Assembly: GCF_023701525.1 (NCBI RefSeq)
Contig: NZ_JAMQAW010000041.1
Span: 1 to 64,000, forward strand
Reading direction: 5' to 3'
DNA from: Streptomyces albipurpureus
Lineage (GTDB): Bacteria; Actinomycetota; Actinomycetes; Streptomycetales; Streptomycetaceae
Length of the DNA: 64,000 nucleotides
Below, in pieces: positions 31,868-41,143 of this stretch. Both the position numbers and the translations under genes were made by a program. The stretch's first letter is position 1; every line of letters starts with the position of its first letter. The notes below the pieces were generated by a model. The model saw only the letters and a program-made list of their open reading frames with translations. It was not told the DNA's origin and ran no database searches.

Positions 31868-32814
31868 CCGGGACTCTCCAGCAAGGCGGCGGACTCGGCG
31901 AGCACGCGCCGCCCATGGGGGGTCAGGGCCTGGCGGTGGGCGGTCAGGGTGTCCACGGCCTGGTGCGCGGAGACCAGCAACTGGGCGTGCCGTGCGTCGA
32001 CCGCGGAGCCCTGGCCGGCGAGCCGCCGGTACAGCAGCACACTCCGCGCGAGGACGACCAACTGCTGGAACAGGCCGGTCAGCGGTCGTGGGTCGGCCCG
32101 CAGCGGAGTGGTGACGAGCAGACCACCACTGCCGCCCGGCGCGTCCGGTGCACCGGAGCTCAGGAGCCGCTCGGGCTGGAGGAAGGGATCAGCCACCGCC
32201 GCGGCGTTGCATCGGGTGTGCGCTCCCTCGTGCACCAGTGCCTCGGCGAGGCGCACGACTCCAGACAGCCCGGTGGCGCTCTCGGTCAGGCGGACCCGGT
32301 TGACGAGCACGGCGCCGTGGATGGTGAAGTCCGTGTACCCGTTGATCGCATCGCCTTCGAGCAGAGCGATCTCCATGACCGTTTCCCGTATCTCATCGGC
32401 GTACTCGGGCCAGATCCGGTTCAGCAGTCCGACGGTCTCCGCGAGCACCTCGCGCTCCGCGGCCTGCCAGCGGGCGAGAGCAAGGGTGACCGGCTGGCCG
32501 TTCGCCCCCCTGCGGGGCGGGATCGACCGCAGGGCACGGGTGACGCTGCGGCTGAGGTGGCCCCCCGGTTCGGCCGGACCGAAGACGGGCGGGGGCAGCC
32601 GGTCAAGCGCGTCCATGAGGGTCCGCCGACGGTCCGGGGTGAGCGGCCCCGACCGCAGTTCCCGTTGCGCGGTGTGGACGACATCAACCGCCGCCGGATG
32701 TCCCAGACTGCCCCTGGGCGCGGCCAACCCGGCCCGGTCGAGTACCTCCCGCATGCGCTCCAGCAGGACTGTCCGCTCCTTGACGGCTCCGGCTGCATCC
32801 GGCTCGACGTACAT
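31864..32814 (-). CDS. HExxH-motif RiPP maturation protein
   Basis: A 316-aa protein with the zinc- or iron-binding motif H195-E-G-A-H199 (LAEALVHEGAHTRCN) in a mostly helical context. It fits the HExxH-motif maturase family (TIGR04267-like) of peptide natural product clusters, in which the protein is thought to modify, or less likely cleave, the precursor peptide. There is no signal peptide. Gene order (next to the precursor, upstream of the YcaO) supports a role in maturation. GAGGAGAG lies 6 nt before the ATG. The chemistry is unknown here. Confidence 0.82.
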   Translation of the reverse strand: MYVEPDAAGAVKERTVLLERMREVLDRAGLAAPRGSLGHPAAVDVVHTAQRELRSGPLTPDRRRTLMDALDRLPPPVFGPAEPGGHLSRSVTRALRSIPPRRGANGQPVTLALARWQAAEREVLAETVGLLNRIWPEYADEIRETVMEIALLEGDAINGYTDFTIHGAVLVNRVRLTESATGLSGVVRLAEALVHEGAHTRCNAAAVADPFLQPERLLSSGAPDAPGGSGGLLVTTPLRADPRPLTGLFQQLVVLARSVLLYRRLAGQGSAVDARHAQLLVSAHQAVDTLTAHRQALTPHGRRVLAESAALLESPG

Positions 32815-32836
32815 GCCGCCCTCTCCTCAGACCGCT

Positions 32837-32870
32837 CGACACTGCCTCAGATCCGACACTGCCTCAGATC
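32837..32870. repeat. 17-bp tandem duplication
   Basis: CGACACTGCCTCAGATC is present twice back to back in the leader of the maturase gene. It may be a recent slippage or a doubled binding site. Confidence 0.7.
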
Positions 32871-33072
32871 CGACCTGCCGCGAAGGTGTTCCAGAGCCGT
32901 GCTCCAGGGCTGACCTGCCGGCGCTGGCGCTGACTTCCACTGGCTGCGCTTGGTGATACGGCTGCTCTCACCGCATGACCGCATGGACTAGCGGGGACCG
33001 GACCGCACGGTTGTCGCGGCCGTTCACGGTCCGCTGGAGCTACTGGCTGCTGGATCGCTGGATCCGTTGAGA

Positions 33073-33106
33073 CGTGCGGCGGGCCCGAGAGAGGTCCCGC
33101 CGCACG
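33073..33106 (-). terminator. hairpin between precursor and maturase genes
   Basis: The 11-bp stem CGTGCGGCGGG/CCCGCCGCACG with a 12-nt loop lies 21 nt after the precursor stop. It has no T run, so it is probably a partial terminator or an RNA-stabilising hairpin that makes precursor mRNA more abundant than enzyme mRNA, a usual feature of RiPP operons. Confidence 0.7.
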
Positions 33107-33126
33107 GGCTTGCGCATCGCCAGTCT

Positions 33127-33201
33127 CTAGTCGGGGAGGTCGACCATCAGTGCGAACTCGGGCAGTTCCGCTTCCTCGACCTGCTCGATTTCTTCGTTCA
33201 T
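33127..33201 (-). CDS. RiPP precursor peptide, 24 aa
   Basis: A 24-codon frame from ATG 33201 begins MNEEIEQV and ends ALMVDLPD. GAAGGGAG lies 6 nt upstream, a strong hairpin follows, and the gene precedes the HExxH maturase, YcaO, methyltransferase and P450 genes on the same strand. The N-terminal part is very acidic (leader-like) and the end is hydrophobic with Pro near the C-terminus (core-like). It contains no Cys, Ser or Thr, so a thiazole or oxazole cannot form; the YcaO enzyme would have to make a thioamide, an amidine or something else. It is too short for automatic gene finders. Confidence 0.72.
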   Translation of the reverse strand: MNEEIEQVEEAELPEFALMVDLPD

Positions 33202-33962
33202 CGAGACTCCCTTCACCTCACCCGGCCCACCGCTGTCGGTAGGAGTCCACCGGCAGGCTCATCGTCAGGGAAGGAAGACCCAGGTGCCAAGAGTCACCGC
33301 CTCCACGCAGTGGGTAATGGACGGTGTTGTGGCGTCCTGAATCCGACTTGCCATCCTCGCCGGAGACGAGGCCTCCGCAACGCCACTCCGCCCGGCCCTG
33401 CACATACCCTCAGGACCCAGCCAGAGGAGAGGTCTCCAGCACAGCTGGTGATCGTTCACAACCTCGCCGCTTCCGCCTGCCCGGGCGGCCTCCGGCTGCT
33501 GAGGGGGGCCGGAAACGGTACTGCTGCCCGACCTGTCCCCAAACGGGATCGGGTACGCCGCTCTGCCGCAGCCTTCGAGCGCCCGGGCCAGGGGGACCCA
33601 CCAGTGCGGCTGCCCGCGCGGTCTTCTCCCCGCACCACCATGCCGAGCGATCCGCCCTGCCCACCGGAAACCCGGCCAGGACCAGGAACCTGACCGAGAC
33701 CATGAACCCCTGGACCAGGAAAGCCGACCTCGACCAGGAAGCCGACCGTGGTGCCTACCGAATCCGTCCTGCCGGTCGTTGCGGCACGCATGTCCCACGC
33801 GCTTCCCCCAGCGTTGGGTCGACAGGTCCATTCGTGGCCCATGGAAAACGCGTCGGAGCGCCGTCCCGCCTCGACACCACGGCTCCCACAAGCTAGCGAT
33901 GCGGCGGAGGCGGCCGGGTTCCGGGGAGCGCGGACACCCGCAGTCCACAGGAGGAGGACCGG
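33202..33962. other. intergenic region upstream of the RiPP operon
   Basis: About 760 nt without a supported gene. It must hold the promoter of the RiPP operon and the promoter of the antiporter. Three GACCAGGAA units occur at 33673-33745. Longer open frames on both strands have no ribosome site or family match. Confidence 0.45.
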
Positions 33963-35234
33963 GTGAATCCATGGGCTGTCATCGCGACGGGCTCGGTGAT
34001 CGCCGGCTATGCGGCGGTATCGCGCCGGCTGTCCAGCACCTGCGTCTCCGGGCCGATGGTGTTCGTCAGCTGCGGCCTTGCCATCGGACCCCTATGGCTC
34101 GACCTGATCGACCGCGCCCATGACGCGGAACTCGCCCGCGCACTGCTGGAGAGCGCCCTGGCCCTGGTGCTGTTCACCGGAGCCGCATCGATCAGACGGC
34201 GGGATCTGCGCCGGGAACGCTCCCTGCCCTCGCGGCTACTGGCAGTGGGCCTGCCACTGACCATGGCCATCGGTTGGCTCGTCGCCTGGGCCGTACTACC
34301 CGGTCTGAGCGGTTGGGAACTGGCCGTGGTCGCCATCATCCTGGCGCCCACCGATGCCGCGCTGGGTGAACAGGCCGTATCGAACAGCCGCGTCCCCGCC
34401 CAGGTACGACATGGACTCAGCGTCGAATCAGGCCTCAACGACGGCATCGTGCTGCCGTTCTTTCTGCTGGCGCTCGCGGCCGCCGGTGGCGGTGAGCATG
34501 GAGAGCAGGGTCCGTTGGCGGCCTTCTTCCTCGCCCTCGTCGCCAGCAGCGCCATTGGCCTCACGGCCGGCTGGCTGGGGGCGCGGGTGCTGCGCTGGTC
34601 AGCACTCCGGCGCTGGAGCACCGAAAGCTGGCGGCAGATCCTGATCCTGGCCGTGCCCGCCACGGCCTACGCACTCTGCGTAGTGATTGACGGGAGCGGC
34701 TTCATCGGGGCCTGGACCGCCGGCCTGGCCTTCGGCTCGGTACTGCGTACCAAGACCCCCGCCGGTCAGGCAGCGACCACCGAAGAGCACATCCACCGCG
34801 AAGTCGAGTTCAGCGATCGGCTCGGTGAATTCCTGGCCGCACTGAGCTTTGTGCTGTTCGGGGGGCTGATTCTCGGACCCGCGCTCCAGCACGCCGATGG
34901 ACGGATGGTGCTGTACGCCGTGCTCAGCCTCACCGTCATCCGCATGGTTCCGGTCGTCATCGCCTTGTGGGGCACCGGGCTGCGGGCGCCCACCGTGGCG
35001 TACATCGGCTGGTTCGGTCCGCGCGGGCTCGCGTCCGTGGTGTTCGGACTGATCGCCTTCGAGGAGGGGCTCCCCGGAACAGAGCTGCTCAGCGGGGTGG
35101 TGGCCGTGACGGTGGCGCTCAGTGTCTATCTGCATGGGGCGTCGGCCGTGTTCCTGGGGTCCCGCTACGGCTCCTGGTACACCGACGCTCTGCGCCACTC
35201 CCCAGATCTACGGGAGGGCCGGACGGGACCGTAG
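33963..35234 (+). CDS. CPA-type cation:proton antiporter
   Basis: A 423-aa membrane protein with about 11-12 hydrophobic segments. Motifs of the CPA1/NhaP family: ILAPTDAALGEQAV (TDA with the ion-binding Asp), SVESGLNDGIVLPF (second conserved Asp) and GWFGPRGLASVVFGL. It exchanges Na or K for protons across the plasma membrane. The GTG follows AGGAGG by 7 nt. It lies alone and next to the RiPP cluster; self-resistance is possible but not shown. Confidence 0.9.
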   Translation: MNPWAVIATGSVIAGYAAVSRRLSSTCVSGPMVFVSCGLAIGPLWLDLIDRAHDAELARALLESALALVLFTGAASIRRRDLRRERSLPSRLLAVGLPLTMAIGWLVAWAVLPGLSGWELAVVAIILAPTDAALGEQAVSNSRVPAQVRHGLSVESGLNDGIVLPFFLLALAAAGGGEHGEQGPLAAFFLALVASSAIGLTAGWLGARVLRWSALRRWSTESWRQILILAVPATAYALCVVIDGSGFIGAWTAGLAFGSVLRTKTPAGQAATTEEHIHREVEFSDRLGEFLAALSFVLFGGLILGPALQHADGRMVLYAVLSLTVIRMVPVVIALWGTGLRAPTVAYIGWFGPRGLASVVFGLIAFEEGLPGTELLSGVVAVTVALSVYLHGASAVFLGSRYGSWYTDALRHSPDLREGRTGP

Positions 35235-35820
35235 CCAGCGTCGTTCGCCCCCGCCGGGCACGTCCCCCTGCTCAAGCCCGATGGCCAGTCCCGCAAGCCG
35301 TATCCCCGTCGCTCAAGCCCGAGCCCCCTGGCTCTCACCTGAAAACCTGCCGCTCAGGGTCGAAAGCCTGCCGCCCGCGCTGGAAAACCTGTCGCGCGAG
35401 GCTGAGGTTCTGTCGGTGCGGAGCCTGGAGCCCCACTGTCTTCGGGGCGAGACGCCGGGTTCCGCTCCAGCGCCGGGACCCGGCCAGAACCCTGACGCGG
35501 GGCGCCCTCCGGGGGAACGCTCCCCTCCCGGTGAATCAATATCTATGACCGTGAAGTGAGAAATCGGCGCAACGCGCGGTGAGAGTTTCTCTCACAACAG
35601 GCAGCACAGAATTACTTACCACGCCTAGCTGATCGTGTCGTGCTACTGTTGATCTCAGTTGCAGTTTTGGTTCCCAAAAACTTCAAGTTCACTCACCGGC
35701 CTTCCGGGTCGGTGGGAGTGCTTTTGTATTTCCGGATTTTTTCCGGGCGGGGCAATCATCGCGGCGACGCGGAGCCCGCACAGTGCGGACTCCGGGCACT
35801 GCCCCCGAAGGAGATTTAAC
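35235..35820. other. upstream region and long leader of cspA
   Basis: About 590 nt. The lower-GC part 35560-35820 is probably the promoter and long 5' leader of the cold-shock gene. It contains an inverted repeat GTGAGAG-TTT-CTCTCAC (35579-35595) and a hairpin ACCGGC...GTCGGT near 35695-35713. Long leaders of cspA-type mRNAs are structured and temperature responsive. Confidence 0.55.
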
Positions 35821-36024
35821 ATGGCTGCTGGTACCGTCAAGTGGTTCAACGCTGAAAAGGGTTTTGGCTTCATCGAGCAGGACGGTGGCGGGCCTGACGT
35901 GTTCGCCCACTACTCGAACATCGCCGCCCAGGGTTTCCGTGAGCTGCAGGAAGGTCAGAAGGTGACCTTCGACATCGCGCAGGGCCAGAAGGGCCCGACG
36001 GCCGAGAACATCGTTCCGGCCTAA
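35821..36024 (+). CDS. CspA-family cold-shock protein
   Basis: A 67-aa cold-shock domain protein: MAAGTVKWFNAEKGFGFIEQ with RNP1 KGFGFI and RNP2 VFAHYS. It binds single-stranded RNA or DNA and acts as an RNA chaperone. GAAGGAG stands 6 nt before the ATG. The strong terminator after the stop separates it from the helicase gene. Neighbours (DEAD-box helicase, CBS protein, small conserved protein) form a known type of Streptomyces cold-shock block. Confidence 0.95.
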   Translation: MAAGTVKWFNAEKGFGFIEQDGGGPDVFAHYSNIAAQGFRELQEGQKVTFDIAQGQKGPTAENIVPA

Positions 36025-36042
36025 CGCTCACGCGCACTACAC

Positions 36043-36078
36043 AGCTGGGGCCCGCACCTTGGGGTGCGGGCCCCAGCT
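36043..36078 (+). terminator. terminator after cspA
   Basis: A perfect 16-bp stem AGCTGGGGCCCGCACC/GGTGCGGGCCCCAGCT with loop TTGG, followed by CGTTGCATTT. Confidence 0.85.
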
Positions 36079-36400
36079 CGTTGCATTTCAGGACACAGCC
36101 CCGACGGCCCTGCCGAAGTTCCTTCGGTTCAGGGCGCGAGCTCGGGGACCTGTGCGGGTCTCACCGCGTGACGGATGCTCCGTCAAGGCTCCGGATGAGA
36201 ATCCGTGAGAGCCACATCTACCGCACACCCCGGGCGTTTACGCCTGGACCGTGCGACTCATTTAAGCGTTTCCACCCATGTGGATTTATCCATCGGTCGG
36301 ATTCGCATTCGTATTTCGCTTGGCCCGTTTCTTGCGATTCTCTGCGCTGCTTCTTGCTGCGGGAATTCCTTGATACGTGCCGCATCGAGGAAGGTTCCGC

Positions 36401-37930
36401 ATGAACCGCACACGTACAAACGACCGCTTCCCCCGTACCCGTAACGGAAGCGCCGGCGCAGGAAAGGGCGGCAAGCGCTTCGGTGCTCCCAGCCGCTCCG
36501 GTGCGCCGAGCCGCTCGGGTGCCCCGAGCCGTTCCGGTGGCTACGGCCGCCGTCCCGCCGCCGTGCAGGGAGAGTTCGCCCTGCCCGAGACCCTCACTCC
36601 CGGCCTGCCCGCCGTCGAGGCCTTCGCCGATCTCGACATGCCCAAGCAGCTGCTGGCCGCGCTGACCGCGGAAGGCGTGAGCGTCCCGTTCCCGATCCAG
36701 GCGGCGACCCTGCCGAACTCCCTCGCGGGCCGTGACGTTCTCGGCCGTGGCCGCACCGGTTCCGGCAAGACCCTCGCCTTCGGCCTCGCGCTGCTCGCCA
36801 GGACCGCCGGCCAGCGCGCCGAGCCTCGGCAGCCGCTGGGCCTGGTGCTCGTCCCCACCCGTGAGCTCGCCCAGCAGGTCACCGACGCGCTCACCCCGTA
36901 CGCCCGTTCGCTGCGGCTCCGGCTGACCACGGTGGTCGGCGGAATGTCGATCGGCAAGCAGGCCAGCGCACTGCGCGGCGGGGTCGAGGTCGTCGTCGCC
37001 ACTCCGGGACGGCTGAAGGACCTCATCGACCGCGGCGACTGCCGGCTGAACCAGGTCGCCATCACGGTGCTGGACGAGGCTGACCAGATGGCCGACATGG
37101 GCTTTATGCCGCAGGTCACCGCGCTTCTCAACCAGGTGCGTCCCGAGGGCCAGCGGATGCTGTTCTCCGCCACCCTGGACCGCAACGTCGACCTGCTGGT
37201 CCGTCGCTATCTGACCGACCCGGTGGTCCACTCCGTAGACCCGTCCGCGGGTGCGGTCACCACCATGGAGCACCACCTGCTCTATGTGCACGGCGCTGAC
37301 AAGCACCAGACGACGACCGAGATCGCAGCCCGCGAGGGTCGAGTGATCATGTTCCTCGACACCAAGCACGCCGTCGACAAGCTCACCACCCACCTGCTGA
37401 ACAGCGGTGTACGGGCAGCAGCGCTGCACGGTGGAAAGTCGCAGCCGCAGCGCACCCGGACCCTGACCCAGTTCAAGACCGGGCATGTGACGGTGCTGGT
37501 GGCGACCAATGTGGCCGCACGCGGTATCCATGTCGACAACCTCGACCTGGTCGTGAACGTCGACCCGCCCAGCGACCACAAGGACTATCTGCACCGCGGA
37601 GGCCGTACGGCACGTGCCGGTGAGTCCGGCATCGTGGTCACCCTGGTGACGCCCAACCAGCGCCGCGACATGACCCGTCTGATGTCGGACGCCGGAATCA
37701 ACCCGCAGACCACCCAGGTCCGCTCCGGTGAGGAAGCGCTGAGCCGCATCACCGGCGCGCAGGCGCCCTCGGGCATCCCGGTCGTCATCAAGGCACCGGT
37801 GGTCGAGCGCCCCAAGCGCAGCACCGCCTCTTCGCGTGGTCGGCGCAGCCGTACCGCTCAGCAGCGTCGCACCGGCCAGGCACCCCGTGGTGCGGGGCAG
37901 GGGCAGTCCGCCTTCAACGCGGCGGCCTAG
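36401..37930 (+). CDS. DEAD-box RNA helicase
   Basis: A 509-aa helicase. Motifs: Q motif PFPIQAATLP, I GRTGSGKT, Ia PTRELAQQ, II LDEADQM, III SAT, IV region MFLDTKHAVDKL, V ATNVAARGIHVDNLDLVVN, VI HRGGRTARAG. The N-terminus has PSRSGA repeats and the C-terminus a basic low-complexity tail for RNA binding. It unwinds structured RNA at low temperature, cotargeted with CspA. The start at 36401 has GAGGAAGG upstream; the about 320-nt leader has inverted repeats and is likely a regulatory 5' UTR. Confidence 0.94.
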   Translation: MNRTRTNDRFPRTRNGSAGAGKGGKRFGAPSRSGAPSRSGAPSRSGGYGRRPAAVQGEFALPETLTPGLPAVEAFADLDMPKQLLAALTAEGVSVPFPIQAATLPNSLAGRDVLGRGRTGSGKTLAFGLALLARTAGQRAEPRQPLGLVLVPTRELAQQVTDALTPYARSLRLRLTTVVGGMSIGKQASALRGGVEVVVATPGRLKDLIDRGDCRLNQVAITVLDEADQMADMGFMPQVTALLNQVRPEGQRMLFSATLDRNVDLLVRRYLTDPVVHSVDPSAGAVTTMEHHLLYVHGADKHQTTTEIAAREGRVIMFLDTKHAVDKLTTHLLNSGVRAAALHGGKSQPQRTRTLTQFKTGHVTVLVATNVAARGIHVDNLDLVVNVDPPSDHKDYLHRGGRTARAGESGIVVTLVTPNQRRDMTRLMSDAGINPQTTQVRSGEEALSRITGAQAPSGIPVVIKAPVVERPKRSTASSRGRRSRTAQQRRTGQAPRGAGQGQSAFNAAA

Positions 37931-38018
37931 CACCTCTTCGAGTCGCCTAGCCCCTGCGAGGGTCGACGACGCTTGACCCATCTCCGTAACTCTTTGCAGG
38001 ACTCGCTAGGAGACACCT

Positions 38019-38417
38019 TTGACGCTGGTTCAGATGCAGCAGCGCCCGGCGGATTTCTTCGCGAAGGCTATGGTCAACGCCATGGACGCTTCCGGACCGC
38101 AGGTCGGTGACGACATGACCGTCGAGGTCGCCTTGTCCGTGATGACAAGCGCCCGCGCCGGATATCTGCTCATCTGTGACGGGGACGGCCGGTGCACTGG
38201 TCTGATTACTCAGGCCCAGCTCGCCGCCGTCCGCAACAGCTCCTCGTACACTGATCGGGTCCGCCTGCGAGATTTCGATGGCGACAGCGGATCGTTTATC
38301 TCGCCCGTGTCCACGATGGCCGAAGCGGAACATGCGATGCGATACCAAAAGCTCGGGGCCGTACCCGTCGTTGACGAGCACGGCTGTGCCCTGGGCGTCC
38401 TCGCTCTCGCACGCTGA
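38019..38417 (+). CDS. CBS-domain protein
   Basis: A 132-aa protein with one CBS pair: ALSVMTSARAGYLLICDGDGRCTG, then GLITQAQL, then AEAEHAMRYQKLGAVPVVDEHGCA. CBS pairs bind adenine nucleotides and act as energy sensors. The start is a TTG at 38019 with AGGAGAC 8 nt upstream. It lies 88 nt after the helicase gene and 48 nt before the next gene, so the three are probably one operon. Confidence 0.8.
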   Translation: MTLVQMQQRPADFFAKAMVNAMDASGPQVGDDMTVEVALSVMTSARAGYLLICDGDGRCTGLITQAQLAAVRNSSSYTDRVRLRDFDGDSGSFISPVSTMAEAEHAMRYQKLGAVPVVDEHGCALGVLALAR

Positions 38418-38465
38418 TCCGCCTCACCCCCGATCAGACCGTTCTCCCTCCCCCTGTGAGGCATC

Positions 38466-38774
38466 ATGCGCTGCGTTATCGCCCGTTTCCCGTTCGAACT
38501 CACCAAGAGCGGTGTGCTTGCGTCGATGAAGGGCGTCAAGCCCGAGCCGATCGACGGTGATTCCGTGATCATCGGCCGTCGCCACTACCCCGTGAAGCAG
38601 GTGGGCGAAGTCGTCACCCGCCAGGACCGCCGTGACTTCAGCGCCGGTGAGGTCACCAGGGCCATGGCGGCCCTCGGCTTCACCTGCCGTTCCGCCCCCA
38701 AGGCCGAGCCGGCGCCGGTGCTCACCCCGGTACAGCAGGCCTCGGCACTGCTGGGCACCCCCGTGGCCGTGTAA
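38466..38774 (+). CDS. conserved small protein of the cold-shock block
   Basis: A 102-aa protein: MRCVIARFPFELTKSGVLASM, then VKPEPIDGDSVIIGRRHYPVKQ and RDFSAGEVTRAMAALGFTC. This protein is conserved behind DEAD-box helicase and csp genes of Streptomyces, function unknown. Its basic N-terminal half may bind RNA. A strong terminator follows 40 nt later and ends the unit. Confidence 0.75.
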   Translation: MRCVIARFPFELTKSGVLASMKGVKPEPIDGDSVIIGRRHYPVKQVGEVVTRQDRRDFSAGEVTRAMAALGFTCRSAPKAEPAPVLTPVQQASALLGTPVAV

Positions 38775-38814
38775 CCACCGGGGCAGCCGCGAGCTGACAC
38801 CAGAACAGCAGAGA

Positions 38815-38850
38815 GGGCCCGACCGGCGCGCGCCGGTCGGGCCCCTTTTG
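38815..38850 (+). terminator. terminator closing the cold-shock unit
   Basis: A 14-bp perfect stem GGGCCCGACCGGCG/CGCCGGTCGGGCCC around CG, followed by CTTTT: a classical intrinsic terminator. Confidence 0.9.
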
Positions 38851-39744
38851 CATGCCCGGGGCCGGTGGCGCATGCCCGGAACCCCGCCTCCCTCCAGCGG
38901 GGACGCCGAGCGCGAGCCGCGGACCTTCGCTGAGGAGGTGGCCCCACTGGTCGTGCGCGGACGCCTTCCCACCCGATGCCCGGCCCGGGATTCCCCTGAG
39001 CCGGTACTCCCTGACCCGGGGGCCTTCTCCCACGCCGCGCGCACCCGGCCCGCTCCCCGGCTCCCCCATCCCCCGCTCTCGGGCCCACTCGCTGCCAGCG
39101 TTCCCCTGCCTCCCGCGCCCCTACCCTCCTACGAAGACCAGCCGACCCAGGGGGATGCCGGTGGGGGCGCTGGCACAGGGGCCGGGGCCGCACATTTCCT
39201 CCACCTCCAGCATTCCAAAATCTATCCTGGCCAGAGTAGACATTGGCGCACCACGTGGTTAGTGTTTCTCTCGTAGACGAGATCGAGCGAGACCCGGCAG
39301 AGATGAACTGGCGGGTAGCAGTATGAGAAGTTCGCAGGTCAGAGTGGCTGTGGAGGATCGAAGCCAAGCTGTTCACCAGGATGGCGACGGTACTGACAGC
39401 CGCGCTGGGTGGCCCGCAGCCAAGGGGCCGCCACCAGCAGTACCAGGAGTACGCACCACCAGCCGGTACCGCCGGAGCGAGCAGCATTGACAGCCCCAGC
39501 AGCACCGGTTGCGCAAGTGGTTGATCCAGAAGAAGAGATTCAGAGGGAGAACGGAGGAAGCAGGCGCCATCAGGATCGCCCGGGCGAGGAGGATTCGGCC
39601 CGGGTACCGCTAGACCCCGGATTGGAAGGTGGTCCCCGGTCACGCATTCGCGATCCCCGCACCCCCGCGCCTCTCTCAGGCCGGGTAGCGGAAACAGTAG
39701 GTCGGCGCAGCATTAGGGCCGGCAGATGGTGTTGAATTTCCTTC
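38851..39744. other. intergenic region before the MerR gene
   Basis: About 890 nt. No gene is supported. The lower-GC segment 39240-39620 is likely the promoter and a long leader; TCTCGTAGACGAGA (39271-39284) is a short inverted repeat similar to the one before cspA. Confidence 0.45.
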
Positions 39745-39776
39745 GGGGCCCTGGTGCCGTACGGCACCAGGGCCCC
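39745..39776 (+). promoter_or_regulatory. perfect stem-loop in the MerR leader
   Basis: GGGGCCCTGGTGCC-GTAC-GGCACCAGGGCCCC is a 14-bp perfect stem 26 nt before the ATG at 39803, followed by TCGACG rather than T. It is placed to act as a leader attenuator or as a terminator of an upstream short RNA. Confidence 0.6.
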
Positions 39777-39802
39777 TCGACGCGTTGCACAACGAGGTGA
39801 GA

Positions 39803-40141
39803 ATGACAGCAGATACTCCGCTCAGTGGCCGTCTCGATGACGACGACTACCCCGCGTACACCATGGGACGGGCTGCCGAGATGCTCGGCACCACCCCGGG
39901 CTTTCTCCGTGCCATCGGCGAGGCCCGTTTGATCTCTCCGCTCCGCTCGGAGGGCGGCCATCGCCGGTACTCCCGGTACCAACTGCGGATCGCCGCCCGC
40001 GCCCGCGAGCTGGTCGACCAGGGCACGCCCGTCGAAGCCGCGTGCCGGATCGTCATCCTTGAGGATCAACTTGAGGAAGCGCAGCGCATCAACGCCGAGT
40101 ACCGCCGGGCCGCGGCCGAATCGCATGAGAGCCAGCGCTGA
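39803..40141 (+). CDS. MerR-family regulator
   Basis: A 112-aa protein with an N-terminal MerR winged HTH (AYTMGRAAEMLGTTPGFLRAI, then LISPLRSEGGHRRYSRYQL) and a short coiled-coil tail (IVILEDQLEEAQRINAEYR) without an effector domain, like small HspR-type regulators. It should bind DNA as a dimer; the targets may be the cold-shock genes just upstream. The ATG 39803 follows GAGGTGAG. Confidence 0.85.
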   Translation: MTADTPLSGRLDDDDYPAYTMGRAAEMLGTTPGFLRAIGEARLISPLRSEGGHRRYSRYQLRIAARARELVDQGTPVEAACRIVILEDQLEEAQRINAEYRRAAAESHESQR

Positions 40142-41143
40142 GTCCATCCATGCGCGGACTGGCCGGCTGGGGTACGGAAGTGGGGCGCGCGCCCCACAAG
40201 TGGGCCGAGGGGCAACTCCCGTACCGCCCATTCCGCCCTTCCGCGCTCGCCCGGAGGCAGAGCTCCCATGGACTTGGATACAGCGCGTTTGTGGGCTCCC
40301 ATCGACTTGGGGGCCGATAGTCAGCTGTCATCGACTCCTGGGCTGATCATGTTCCGTGGAATCGGCCTCATGGGCATCTCTTCCTGAGCAGACGGTGTAG
40401 AGGGTGTGGAAGATCACTGCCCCCTGCCGATCGCCCGGCACCCACCGGGCTTCTTCGGTATGCGCCCGCGCCCCCGCTCGGAAATCGCCGACGCCCAGTC
40501 CCTTCCCGCCGCCTTCCCCCCTTGGGCGACCGGATCGTTCTGGTGAGGGAGCGCGGCCCCCATGCCGAACCCCGTCTTGGTCAGAAGCCGCGTTCCCGTA
40601 CCGGCTCCAGGATTCGCCGTGGATTCTGGACTGCGTTGGTGGCCACCCCGCACAAGAGGGCCCTTCCGGTCGTGCCCGCACCCGAATCCAGCCTTTGTGC
40701 GATTCAGCACCGTAGATCACCCCCTTCCCCTTTACCGTGAGTCCATAGTCGACTCCCCACGGTGACCAGGCTGAAGGTGATGAGCACGGTGCGTCCGGCC
40801 GGCGTTGAAAGTCGAGCTGCCAGAAGAAGTCGAGCCGACCCAGAGGTTGAGCGAGCCTCAGGGGTTGAGCGAGCCCCGGATACCGCGAGCCTCGGATCCT
40901 CAGAGGCCTCAGCCGCTCTCCGGCGCCACCATCCACCGAGCCGTCGGCTGCCGGGTTGGACAAACACCCGAAAGAGCCGCAGCACCCTCGAAGCCCGTCA
41001 AACGAACGCGGGGCACGCAGCACCTCGGAGCGGGTGAGGCGGTCGCCCATGAGGAAGCCGCCTTCCGCTTCCCCGCCCGGTAGCGCGACCAACGGTGAGA
41101 ACGGCAGTTCAGCTGGCATAAGAACGCTTACCAAGGGAGCGGG
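40142..41143. other. gene-free stretch
   Basis: About 1 kb without a supported gene. An 807-nt open frame on the minus strand (40328-41134) has poor codon use and no family resemblance. Confidence 0.45.

Noticed and set aside
30887..32956. 689-codon open frame on the + strand over the RiPP operon
   Set aside because: Antisense to YcaO and HExxH genes, no domain, biased Arg/Ser composition.
36218..37981. 587-codon open frame on the minus strand over the helicase
   Set aside because: Antisense shadow of a DEAD-box helicase with all motifs.
40328..41134. 268-codon open frame on the minus strand
   Set aside because: No ribosome site, no family resemblance, composition unlike the neighbours.
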